Assembly (NCBI RefSeq): GCF_002775205.1 | Contig: NC_036447.1 | Location: forward strand, 29,386,245 to 29,450,244 | Direction: 5' to 3' | Source of the DNA: Xiphophorus maculatus | Lineage: Eukaryota > Chordata > Actinopteri > Cyprinodontiformes > Poeciliidae | Length of the DNA stretch: 64,000 nucleotides | Shown here: piece by piece, positions 14,101 through 24,200 of the stretch | How positions within the stretch are numbered: position 1 is the first letter of the stretch | How the letters are laid out: each line of letters opens with the position of its first letter | Program-made: the position numbers and the translations under genes | Notes under the pieces: generated by a model | What the model was told of the DNA's origin: nothing | What the model saw: only the letters and a program-made list of their open reading frames with translations | The model's database searches: none

Positions 14101-17083
14101 CTGCCCACCAGGCTGCCTGCCCCCTCCGAGAAGATCACAGCATGTAGCAACTGTAGTGTTCTACAGTCAATGTCGTTCATTTTATTAGCCTAAATGAGGG
14201 CAGATTGTGAGCCATTTCTGTTCCTACGCGGCTGCTTCTGTTTTATTACAAAATCAATGGTTCCACCAAACACCCGGGCCAGCGAGTAAAAATGTGCTTT
14301 TAAACGAGATTTACAAGCAAGCACTGATGGAAACTGTCTGATTTGTAGAGACAAACCGATCCATCGCGTCGAAGCGCCGCTGCAAAAGCGCTTTCCCCCT
14401 CCGGATTTACAGCCAACCTCAACAGCAGATACTTTTATTACAGCTTAGCCTCACAGATTACAGATATCCGGTCAGAACTACTCTAAGACCCGAGATGTCT
14501 GGGTGATAACTGCATCTTTGTCAAACTTGACCTTCTTGACGACTGAGTCTAGCTATCAAAAAAACAATGAAACAGAGCAGACATCTTCACCGCTGTTGCT
14601 TCACATTCCTTCACTCAGCTCTCACACTCCTCTACCATGCAGAAACAGCTGGCTGTCTGGAGCTACTGGAGTTAATCCTTCCAGGACAGCTATGACATTT
14701 GGCACACACACAGGCTAAGTCAGACACACACACACAAACACACATTCCTGTGTTTATTCCCAATGTGCTTGACCGTAGTATTTGCAACATGCTGCAGGTC
14801 AATACCAGCAGAGGTAAACTGCTGAATCTGCAGAAAATCAACCAGCCTGTCGCTGGTTTTAAACCACCTTCGAACAGTTTAGACATCTTTTTGACCGTTT
14901 TATATCTTCTGTGATCATTCATCTGCTTCACTGGACCCTGGAAACACCTGAGCGCCTGTCTGTGTTATGTTCCCATAGTGACAAGTGTCATCCAACCAGG
15001 GTGTGTCCAAGCCTCAATGCTGACTGGTATGTGTGCCTGTGTGTGCGCATACACTTTGCATACTTCATAGAAACGGCACACTGGAGCTTTGCAGGGCAAC
15101 TTGGTCAACTCTAAATCATCTCCACCTGTGGGCGAGTATAAATACACCCCTAGAAATAGTCAGAGCCAAAATAAGAGGAGAATTGGGGACAGGAAGACGA
15201 CAAAGCAAAAACACCGCAGGGGGGATTAAGACTTAGGAGGCCAGTATTAACCCAGAGGAGACAGTTCACACTAACGACAGGACAAAAAAATCTGTTAAAT
15301 ACTGTGGGTCACCAACTGTCCCCAGGTGATTATTAATGTAGGTTTTAAACATTTCCATGAAAAATAATGATTTGAAGACAAAACATGAAAAACAGCTGGA
15401 TGTTTAAAGTTGCACTTTTATGTTTTATGTTTTGCACTGTATGACCTTTCCCATACAGGACTGAATGGGAAAGGTCAAAATTAGCAATTAAATGCCTGTG
15501 TTAACTGTTGATGATGGTTATAATTTTTTCTGTACACTAAAAAACGAAGAAACACCAGACGACTCAATTTAAAAGATGCACCAATACAATATGTATATTG
15601 GTCAAAATATTTTTTTAAATTCTAGACTGTTCAACCAGGGTATTCAACCTACTGTTCCTGTCAGTTTCGGTTTCTTCATTATTGTTTACTTTGCATTGGC
15701 TTTTACACTTAATTATATACATAGCTGGTCAGTTTGCTCCTATGGCTTTTACACCAAGAAGGTCCATGTTTTCCAAAAATACTTCCAAACAGCTAATATG
15801 GAGCCAAGTGTGCTGAAACAGAGAGGCATCTAAACGTTTCAGGACATGGGCCCTTGAGGACTGGAGTTAAAGGCTCTTTAAACGGTGCAAATTGTCATTT
15901 TTTCATCATTTTGAAACAGTAACTGCTAACTGTCAGTTTAAATCTCCCTCCTGTGTATAAAAGCCTGGTACACAGAGAACCAGATGTGACATGTAGTGAC
16001 GAAATGGTTGTTATTTTGCCACCTCACACTGTGAGAACGACGGTGAGTGAGGTAAAGAAATCTCCAAAGCTGCTAGAGAAAACAACAGAGGGGCATTTGG
16101 GTGGACGGGAGGTTGAGGGGGGACTGGTTTTCCATAACAACCAGCAGATGCTATCCAACTACCAACTGGTTGTTTGAAAGAGAGGCCGAAAAAAGGTTGT
16201 TCTGTCCTACCATCGCTAACGTAAATTCGGGGAGTTTGCCAAAAACGACTGGGTCTAAACCGTAGTCCCTTGGTTTGATGAGATGGAGCTTTTCAACAGC
16301 AAAGCAATCTCTCCACTTGTTTCTCTTCCAAAAGAAACTTTGTTAGAGTTCCAGGAGTCACGGTTTCTGAAATACCGGGACGCTGTGCAGTCACGTTCAA
16401 TAAATTAGAATATGGATCTCCTGCATGGTGTAGCGGTAGACTGAGCACCGCATATACAGTCCTGGGTTCAATTCCAGACCCTGAGACCTGAGACCTTTTC
16501 TGCGTGCCTTCCCCACCTTCTCTCTCCACACACTTTATGTCAGGGTACTATCAATAAAGGCCACTAGTGGTGATTTTTTTATTTAAATACCCAGATGAGT
16601 CTCATTTGTTTAAAAGTATCTTTTGAAAATGCCATTGACTGTAAATGGGAAATCACCGATATTAAGAGAAATTAAAGTGTTAGTCTTTCTCTACTAAATC
16701 TATATTATGTGTTTCATTTGGTGATGGAGTCAGTGAAATAAATGAGCCGTTCAATAATATTCTGATTTACTGAATGGGACATTGTAAATAAAAATCTAAT
16801 GCTCTTTGCTAAAAACAGACCATTTTTTTGCAAAGGATCCTTGATCAGAATAATACAACAAATCAACCCAGAAATGGTTCACCAGACACAAACCTTACCC
16901 TAAACCTAACTGTTACCAGTACACACTTAACCCTAAGCCTAATCTAAACTCAGTTCACACCTTAGTCCCAAACCTAACCCACAACTTCAAAAACAGCACT
17001 TTTTCTTTAGCTGTCATAAGGGGCAGTCATCCTCACAATGTAGTATTTGTTGAAAAAATGGGCCTTGCAAGGTGAGACATGCT

Positions 17084-17157
<74 letters not shown>

Positions 17158-17437
17158 TGTCAATAAATTTGCCTGGTGGCTAGATATTTTAAACCTAAAT
17201 AATAAACCATTTAAAGTGTATTAAGCTGTTGTCCAGTAGGTGTTTAATTGGAAGTGAAGCATCTCAGAGCCTGAACTGAACTGGGAGCAGAATAGGAACA
17301 TGAACGCCTCAACATCCAGATGAAAGTCGTCTTGCTGCAGCCTCGGGGCTTTAATGCCTCAGCCTGTACAGGACGGAGCAGTGATGGAGTAAAAATAGGT
17401 CAGAATTCTGTTCTACAGGGGCTTATGGAGGGAGGCA

Positions 17438-17501
<64 letters not shown>

Positions 17502-17994
17502 GGATGCAACAAAGCATAAATGATAATCTCATCCGGTGCGATCAGATGCTGGTAGGCAGCCCGGTTTCTTAGCCATGGCAACCGGAATCCCTTCTTCCCT
17601 GGGAAAGGGGGTCGGGGGCAGGGTGAGGGCGTTTCAACGCCTGGCCGGCAGCAACGTTACCAGATAAAAGCTGATAAATGGCGGGTTGGACCTCAGTGAT
17701 CTCAGCCTGGCTGCTTGCTTGCTAAAAGTGTTGAAGTGGACGCAGAGCTAGCTCCGTTGCTAGGCTCAACTGACAGCCTAGCGACGGCTGAAACTTTGTT
17801 GTCCCGAACGGTAACCCGACACTGCGCAGGCCCCCCAACAGGTGACGACCCGACGGCTGCCGTGTCTTTATTTATACCGCGGTGTGGCCCGTTTCAACCA
17901 AGTGTGCTGTTGGAGGTTCCCCCTGACTCACCTCGATCCATTTCTGCGCCTCCAGGCAGGCTGGCTCGGGATGGCTCGGCTCGGGACCGGCCAT
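1266..17994 (-). CDS. limch1: LIM and calponin-homology domains protein 1, 5' half (partial)
   Basis: LIMCH1 is an actin/non-muscle-myosin-associated cytoskeletal scaffold. Coding exons seen, in minus-strand order: 17994-17932, 7859-7789, 7686-7617, 7528-7422, 7339-7309, 7207-7097, 6207-6080, 5948-5878, 4092-3891, 3749-3552, 3196-2888 and 1508-1266. All junctions keep phase, giving about 534 residues. Residues ~13-130 form a calponin-homology domain: EAQKWIE, then [38 protein letters not shown], then WLGKAA and [14 protein letters not shown]. Downstream are the LIMCH1-type linker motifs [44 protein letters not shown] and repeated DD(M/L)(L/A)RR blocks. The four long exons 4092-1266 are all phase 2/2, so they can be skipped in frame. 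The coiled-coil and C-terminal LIM parts lie beyond the left edge. The start is ATG 17994 in a CpG-rich exon. The donors after 5878 (gttggt) and 1266 (gtgcca) are weak but fit the phase. LMO7 is the only close alternative; the linker motifs favour LIMCH1. Confidence 0.93.
2310..2640 (-). repeat. dispersed repeat (aaactgaaatggaaacac family), copy 1
   Basis: Contains gaactgcaatggaaatgttt and ttcacatcacatgagtcgtg in reverse relative to the copies at 36.3 and 63.4 kb. Confidence 0.5.
4257..4610. mobile_element. MITE with TTAGGGCC...GGCCCTAA ends
   Basis: The ends form terminal inverted repeats about 35 bp long (TTAGGGCCACTGTAGATAG and its imperfect complement ending TCTACAATGGCCCTAA). TA dinucleotides flank both sides. 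The inside is AT-rich and itself roughly self-complementary. Lies in a limch1 intron. Confidence 0.75.
4795..5203 (+). mobile_element. AGGGGCAGTAT element, degraded copy A
   Basis: Shares the internal blocks ggcctctgtctctttaag, cttcaggaagtcatcacaac and gctggctagtctgaaggagc with the other copies. It ends ataatactgcctctataag, a decayed right terminus. Confidence 0.7.
5326..5353. repeat. (AC)n microsatellite
   Basis: Uninterrupted CA dinucleotides, about 14 units. Confidence 0.9.
8083..8120. repeat. (AAT)n microsatellite
   Basis: About 12 uninterrupted AAT units. Confidence 0.9.
8292..8330 (-). CDS. limch1: alternative first coding exon of limch1
   Basis: A 13-codon open segment, [13 protein letters not shown], ends at a consensus-like GT donor (gtggga) in phase 0. 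That is exactly the phase required by the calponin-homology exon at 7859-7789. It cannot be an internal cassette read from the 17994 exon, because the phase-0 frame upstream of this ATG hits a stop (CCA TGG TAA) just after the only nearby acceptor. An internal promoter producing an isoform with a different N-terminus and a complete CH domain is the simplest reading. Inference only: no transcript data. Confidence 0.6.
8423..8885 (+). mobile_element. AGGGGCAGTAT element, copy B
   Basis: Left terminus TTAAAGGGGCAGTATTATG is intact; the right end is truncated. Same internal blocks as the other copies. Lies just upstream of the alternative limch1 exon. Confidence 0.75.
9898..11330 (+). mobile_element. 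LINE reverse-transcriptase remnant (3' part)
   Basis: Broken translation reads like the C-terminal part of a fish [45 protein letters not shown]. It ends in a tgatgtaaagtattttgat tail. It is split by the inserted element at 10275-10759. Multiple stops; dead. Lies in limch1 intron 1. Confidence 0.75.
10275..10759. mobile_element. probable solo LTR inserted in the LINE
   Basis: A 485-bp block starts TGTCAGG and ends TATGACA (TG...CA ends) and interrupts the LINE frame exactly. Flanks are CCCAT and TCCAT, a 5-bp duplication with one mismatch. A poly(A)-like ATTAAA lies near its end. No internal coding part, as expected after LTR-LTR recombination. Confidence 0.65.
12328..12520. mobile_element. 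fish hAT-like MITE fragment
   Basis: Recognised by taggcctgtcactg, ggacaataaattgtcccaga and gtgataaacaataatattgt, a widespread teleost repeat. Fragmentary. Lies in limch1 intron 1. Confidence 0.5.
13395..14060. mobile_element. hAT-like MITE (GCTGCAAC type)
   Basis: Ends aggactgcaactaac ... cttcagccct, with AT-rich arms containing ctaattgattattttat and gtaatcgattaattcaatta. Typical of the abundant fish family whose ends read CAGGGCTGCAAC. Confidence 0.6.
16423..16572 (+). mobile_element. tRNA-derived SINE
   Basis: Internal pol III promoter visible: A box TGGTGTAGCGGTAGACTGAG and B box GGTTCAATTCC at 16465-16475, with tRNA-like spacing and an unrelated tail (ctatcaataaaggcc). It does not fold as a functional tRNA. 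Confidence 0.7.
16862..17090 (-). repeat. GGGGACC/TTAGGG-containing fish repeat, copy 1
   Basis: Contains runs of ccctaaacctaa, ccctaagcctaat and aaacctaaccc, the complement of the block at 60.0-60.2 kb. It abuts an (AC)n array. Confidence 0.6.
17090..17154. repeat. (AC)n microsatellite
   Basis: About 32 uninterrupted CA units. Confidence 0.95.
17438..17501. repeat. (GAT)n microsatellite
   Basis: About 21 uninterrupted GAT units, just upstream of the limch1 CpG-rich region on the genomic map. Confidence 0.95.
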
Positions 17995-18360
17995 CAGTAG
18001 GGGGTGCGTTGGGAATTCGCGGATGTTGTGAAGTCTCTCCCGTTTTGTCCTCCACGCTCCGCGCGCAGTCTATGGAGTCACGTAGCCCCCTCGCGCTCCA
18101 ACTGCGTCGCCCTCAAAAAGAAGATGAGGCAGAAGAAGAAGACGCTTCTGGCGACACTGCAATACGAACCAGGCGCTAAAAATATCGATTCCTTGCCGTG
18201 GGAGGCTGACTCCTCTCTTCTGCTGCTGCTGCCGCCGCCGAGCTTCAGGAGAAGGCGTGAACGCGCAGGCAGGAATTTCTTGGGGGGCGGGGGGGGGGGG
18301 GGGGGGGGGGTCGAGAGAGGCAGGAAAGACAGAGGAGAGAGAGCGGGGATGGAGGGCGCT
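17530..18360 (-). promoter_or_regulatory. limch1: CpG-rich promoter/5' region of limch1
   Basis: The sequence around the first coding exon is much richer in G, C and CpG than the AT-rich surroundings (GCGCGC, CCGCCGCCG and several CGCG runs). It carries a near-pure G tract, G6-C-G22, at 18282-18310. No TATA box is seen upstream of ATG 17994, which fits a CpG-island promoter. The plus-strand open frames here are products of base composition, not genes. Confidence 0.6.
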
Positions 18361-18504
18361 GCAGAAGATGTCCCGTTATATTACAGTTCAGATAGTTCAT
18401 CTAGTGGCGGCTGCTTGGTGTGTTTCAATTACTTTTAATCGTTATTTAAAAATAAAAATAAAAAAGAAAGAAAAACTTACAATGTTTGTGTGTTTTTTTT
18501 TTCA

Positions 18505-18808
18505 TATTTGTTAAAACTGTCATAATGTCGTGACAGTATAATATCAGACAGATAATAGGAAAAAAAACCCAACTATCTCATCCACCTTCTTCTTCTTCCT
18601 GTGATCCTACTGCCATCTGCAGAAATGCACTGCTCGGTTAAAAGCAACCAATCAGAGGCAGGAGGACGGTCTAAGTGCTGTCAATCACCCTCATGTATGT
18701 AGTGGAGCTAAATATTTTCACAGATTATCCATCCTATATTGTCATATGACCATTTTAAGAAGTATGTCAAAAAAACATGTTTTATCAGTTACCTTCTGCA
18801 GCTTTAAG
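18505..18808. mobile_element. fold-back element, copy 1
   Basis: Shares gtcgtgacagtataatat, caaccaatcagaggcaggag and gctgtcaatcac with three other copies. Ends ttaccttctgcagctttaa, complementary to the left end of the 39.06-kb copy. Confidence 0.7.
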
Positions 18809-19856
18809 CTGTGCTTTGGATACATAAAGTTTATGTATTTAATGTGACAAAATGTGGAAAGTTTTAAAGGGTTTGAGAACAATAGCAAGAATTAATTTGG
18901 CAAATGAATATGCATGCTTTCAGACTGTGGGGAGGGTGGAACATGTAGAAAGACTCATCAGGTTTCAGGACCTTGTTGATTTAGGCAAAAAAGCTTCTTC
19001 TTCTTCCAATGAAGCCCTCAAAATGTTCAAAACCAAGAGTTTCACAGTTTAGCTCAAAGAAAATATTTTTGATTTAAAATGAAAAGGTTACAGGTTGTGA
19101 TGACATTACAAAAATGAATGGGAAGAGTTCTCAGTCAACATGAGCTTAGAACATTCAGAAAACTTTGGCCAATCTCCAAACATTTCTTGAGCAGTTTATG
19201 AACTTAAAAAACAAAATAAAACAACCACAACAACAGAGGGTATCAAATATGCCAATTTGTAATTTTTTTAGGGGGGGGGATGATAAAAGTTGTGATTTTA
19301 CCTAAAATCACGCTTCTGGCGACGTTGCAATACAAACCAGGCGCTAAAAATAAGCTTGTATGCAAGCTTTATACAAGCCCAGTAAGAGTGTCAACATTTT
19401 CTCTAATTTGGTGTTAAGGCTCTCGGTGCAGAGCTGTGCCTTTAAGACACCAGCTGGTGTCATTCATGTCTTAATTTTGCCACTTAATGCTAAATAGCAG
19501 CCAAATTCTAGAACAAGCCCAAAGTAAAGAGAACCAGGCCTTGGTAGGTTTTATGAAAGAGTTTTATTTTCCTAAATTACATCATGTAATTAGAAATTTG
19601 TAATTAAAAATTTCTAGTAAAAATACTAAAGTTTTAAAACAGGAACAGAGTAAGTAAAAAATTCAGCATTGTCCTCTGGGATAAAGTTCTTGATGCATTT
19701 ATAGTGGTCATTCATGCCACACTAGATTTAGTGCTGAAGTTAAAGATCCACTTTCTTTAGGAAAGACACTTAAACTGCCTGAGTTATGTTCACAGATCCT
19801 GATTGGCTTTGGGCCTTTAATTACATCAAGCATCCAAAGGCAGGATGTGACGTGAG

Positions 19857-20351
19857 TTAAAGGGGCAGTATTGTATTTTCCAGCTACTTAGTGTTTTATA
19901 GCACAAATTACTGTCACCTTCAGTTGTGAAAATGTAGATTTCAAATATGCTTTAATTGTACTGTAATTTATCTTTGGCTTCAGTCTCTAAGAAACTTTCC
20001 AACACTTCACATTCAGGAAGCCATCACTCCCAACATTTTTACCAGTGCTTCACCAAGTAGCTGGTAAGAGCTCAGCAGATGTGGAGTTCCACCAGGTGCT
20101 TGCCAATTGCTGCAGGCTAGTCTGAAGGAGCTGAGTAAGGGGAGGGCTGCTCTGAGGCAGAAGTTTGGAAACTGTAGCTCTGAGGAGGATCTTTGTCCTC
20201 AAAGGTGGTCCAAAAATACCTGGCAAGAGTGTATAAGTGCAAATAAATCTTGATGTCAATTTAATGTTACAGGCATGAAAGAAACTCTAGGTATGTTTGA
20301 AGTAATGTAACAAAGATCAAAAGCCAATTTCACAGAATACTGCCCCTTTAA
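19857..20351 (+). mobile_element. AGGGGCAGTAT element, full-length copy C with TTAA flanks
   Basis: 487 bp from AGGGGCAGTATT to AATACTGCCCCT, flanked on both sides by TTAA (19857-19860 and 20348-20351). TTAA target duplication is the piggyBac hallmark, so a piggyBac-type MITE is the best guess. This is the reference copy for the family. Confidence 0.75.
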
Positions 20352-20574
20352 TTGAAACATACCCAAATATTGTAGGACAGGCAAGTTAAAGTTACCATTT
20401 GGCAAATCAAGACTTTAGGGCAGTTTCATAATTTAAATAGTTTGAAATAGTCTGGATTATTCATTAAGGCACAGAGGTGGAGTCACATTTTATGAGTTTT
20501 TAATGAGGAAAAAAAATCTGCAGAGGCTTTGGCCTACAGAGTAGAGAGTGATGAGATACATACTCCTGAGACAC

Positions 20575-21288
20575 ATGCAACTTTAAATTCAGTTTTATTA
20601 AATAGCCATAGCTGAACAGCAGCAAACCATTTGAAAAGTGCATAAAGGTAAACAAATGAAAAAGTTGAAGCAGTTACCTTAAAATAGCACATCAACCAAG
20701 TCTACAAGAGCACTTTAACTACACCGTCACTTTAATGAGATGTCTGGAAAATCTGAAATTATCCGATGCTTCTTGTTGATTCTAGAACCATTTCCACAAA
20801 GTCCATTCAAAAACATGGGGGGAAAGACTCAAGTTTCCTGAAACTGTGCCCTAAACGACTCAAGTATTGCATACTGTGAAACTAATGGAGCTGAGTTGTT
20901 AATGCCCAGTCCTTGTGAACTACAACAACTAAAGGCATGCAGAACAGGAAGTAGTTTCCACAGTTTCAATCTTGTTGGCACAAAAGGTGTTAAAGCAGTT
21001 GAAGTTTGACAGATGAACATAGAAAACTTAATGACATGCACAGGTGATGTTTCACAGATCAGTGGCATTTGTGAATAATTTTCAATAAGCTTGGAACACT
21101 GGCAAAATAAAGTTCAGAGTTCTGTGCTAATGCTAAACACGTTACAGTTGAGGGGATGAAATGTATTCTAGTGCATAGTGCCTCCAGATGTGAAAGCACA
21201 GACAACTGTGGGTCATCTCTTAACAGTTTGCGATGTAAATGCTGTAGAACAATGTCGCTTACAATTTGTTTGAGTTGGTCACAATCAT
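20575..21288 (-). other. uchl1: 3' UTR of uchl1 with poly(A) signal
   Basis: After the TAA stop at 21291-21289 no further coding sequence is seen. The first good minus-strand AATAAA is at 20599-20594 (read as TTTATT on the plus strand), giving a 3' UTR of about 0.7 kb. The end is inferred from the hexamer only. Confidence 0.5.
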
Positions 21289-24200
21289 TTAAGACTGACA
21301 GAGAGCCACAGCCGAGAAGCGGACTTCATCTTTCTCTCGTTCCATGAAGCTGCGGCACACTTTGGCTGCATCCTGCAGACAGAAAACTCAAAAGTGGATT
21401 CTTAAATTTAAAGTGCAAAAATGATTTGATACCATTAGGATAAAATTAAAAAAAATCTTACAATAAGGATCTTTTGAATGCTTTTCATATACAACTCCAG
21501 CCAGTTTATCATCAAATGAGAACAATTTATACAAAAGGTAAGTTGTTATTTTTTAGCTTACAGTGACAAAGGTCTCATCTTTGGTTGCTCCATGGTTCAC
21601 TGGTCCGTTCATCTTCCCATCTTTGACACAGAGATCGCTCCATTATGAATCAATGTCAAAAACATGATTAGGGTAAGTGTCTACATGCTTACCAAATTCA
21701 TAGAGTTGTCCGTTCACATTCACAAAGGCGATAAAGTGGAAGTTTACTTGTTCACCTTCTGGCTGCATTCGAAAAAAAAAGAAGTGTGTTGACAGTTGTT
21801 TATCTCAGAACTCCTAATACTAGTGTTAATATGCATAAGAGTAAAAGTTTCTGGTTTAAAGGTACGACTCATCAAACTGTTGCCACAGTTTATAAATGCA
21901 TCTTACCCGACATTGTCCCTCTCTTGCAACCTCATTGTGAGCCTCACAGATTACCTAGAGGAAGAGATTTGGCAGGTTGTGTCAATGTTAATAATTCAGC
22001 CTATAGCTCCCCCCTGTGGCAGAAAGAAAACTGGCAGCTAATCATGCAAGACTGACAATTTGCTTTGGATTATTTTGGGTTCATGTAAAAAAAAAAAAGT
22101 TCTATTTATTGAAAAACAGACTGACATGTTACAAAGCGTTTCTCTTTAGTCTGTACATTACCTTGTTTCCCTCCAGATGTTTGGAACGCTCATCTGGAGA
22201 CATGCCAGCCGTCTCATCTAGAAAGGTCTTCAGGACTGAGCCGTTCTCTAAACACATTTGTCAAGTCAGCATAGCGGTCGGCTCAAGCACAGTCAGCCAT
22301 CTCTACATTGTGGCTGATCTGCTCCGAGACAGGCGATTGTCTGTTTCTCCAATATGAATATTTCATAAGTTTACAATTGACTAAGCCTGGAAAACCCAAA
22401 CAGACAAATGAGAAGTTCAACCATGGACAGTTTTGTAGCAATACTTTGGAGATTAAAATATGATATCAGGGTTTCCCCCAGGAAACATGGTAAGCCTGGT
22501 GGGAGGGCAGTCCACCATGGTTAATTTTTAATTGGCATAAAATTAAGTCATGCTACAAAATTTGGAGGTGCATGATCAGACATTTGGAAATAGAGAGACC
22601 AAAAGGCTGGTGCAGCACAACTGATGCTCACCGCCCCAAAGCCCGAATCAATTTGTAAACTATAAACCTAGCTTAATCCGTCTTTATCACCGATTTATAA
22701 AAACAATATATAAAAATGTTTAGCCTGGTGGGGTCGCTAGTAAAGCCTGGTGACCCACCAGGCTTATAATACACTGAGGAAACACCAATTGAGATTTGGT
22801 TTTGTAAAAAACAAAACAAAAAATAACCACATTTTGCAAAAAAGTGACATGTACACATGTTCTAGATGTTTTAGTGACCACCAAAAAAAGTGAAATGATT
22901 TACTTTGATTATTCTAGTACTGTCAGATCCTGCTTGGATTAGGTTTTTCAAGTTTTGGCATTTTGCAACCCTGTCAAGGGAAACACATGTCCTATTAAAT
23001 AGCATTTCAAAATTTAAAAGTGTTCAAGCTTCATGCTTGTGTAAAAACCAGGAGAAAAGTCACATTTGTCTGCTTGAAATAGAGTTGTAATATTACAACA
23101 CTGGGTTGAAGTATTGTTTACATACAGACCAGGCCTGGGAAAAAACTCTCATGTCAAGAGCCAGCTTGTTCCTACTGTTAATCAAGACTCAACTTGTAGA
23201 TGCAAAGCACCAATCACCTCAAATTACACTTGTTTTACTTTTATCCTAACTACAAAAAAAAAAAAAGATTAACCTTTACCACTACAAAATATGTAAATGT
23301 TTTTATTGCTGCACTCACCGAAAGTCATTTTGGCCTTATTGTTGGCGATGGCGTGCACCAGGGCGATTGTGCCACAGGAATTAGAGGCGACCTGCTTCAG
23401 GAAGTAGACGTCAGAACCTCCTGAAATCTTGTTCGCCTGCTGGGTCCTGAACGCCTCATGCTGCCATGCACAGAGACAGTTAGTCTGATTTCATCTGCAG
23501 CCAACAACAGTTGGTGATGATCATTCATAGTTTCACTGAATGAAAACGAGGCCGTCCATTCTATATCTGGGAGGCATTTCAAGTTTGTACAACAAAGCTG
23601 TTTATCAAGAGAAATCTGAAAGTTGAACATTTCTGCAGGAAACAAATGACGGGCAAATTTCCGCCAGTTGTTCATAATACAAGTCCAAGCTACACTGCTT
23701 AAACCCCCCCAAAACTAGTCAAAGGCTTAAAAATAATTTTCACGATAGTTACAAAAAGGAACCAGGAGCTCTGACACTACCTTTTAGTTCACGTTTTAGA
23801 CCCATCTGAAAACAAACCCATGCTTTTAACTCGGGGAAAATGTAGCTTCCTTTTTTAAGGGTTTAAACATTTTGTCAACTTTGATACAGGCGTTTTAGAA
23901 AGGGTTACTTACATATCCACATAGTCGTTGAGATGAATTGAAAGTGATTTAAACCCCTTCTAAAAAATAATCTGAATGCTCCAACCTCCGCTTAGCGGGG
24001 AAACAACCAGGGTTCAGTTTTCTAAAGTCTTCAGATAAGAAAGTCCGACTAATGAGTTTGACACAGAATCCGATCTGCTGGACGTCCAGAGTAAAGCTGA
24101 AATTAGCCGTCATGCCGGCGTAATTCAAACAAAATGAGCAAAAACAATTACTCAGAACACATACCATCATCATACATACATTCTTTCCCTAGTGGCAGTA

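Larger units (their letters stand above)
8886..17437. other. limch1: limch1 intron 1 (distal part)
   Basis: Apart from the LINE, solo LTR, hAT-like MITEs, SINE and CA array already listed, it is AT-rich with no exon seen. It contains an everted pair of nuclear-receptor-like half-sites at 15442-15477. Confidence 0.55.
18361..20574. other. intergenic region upstream of limch1 and downstream of uchl1
   Basis: Contains fold-back copy 1, AGGGGCAGTAT copy C and a 43-bp repeat of limch1 5' sequence at 19309-19352. No gene seen. Confidence 0.6.

Noticed and set aside
16423-16500. Possible tRNA gene
   Set aside because: A and B boxes are present but the acceptor stem does not pair and the sequence runs into a SINE body.
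17715-18438. Plus-strand open frames of 144-154 codons in the limch1 CpG region
   Set aside because: They overlap limch1 exon 1 on the other strand, have no family motif, and one reads through the G tract as poly-glycine.
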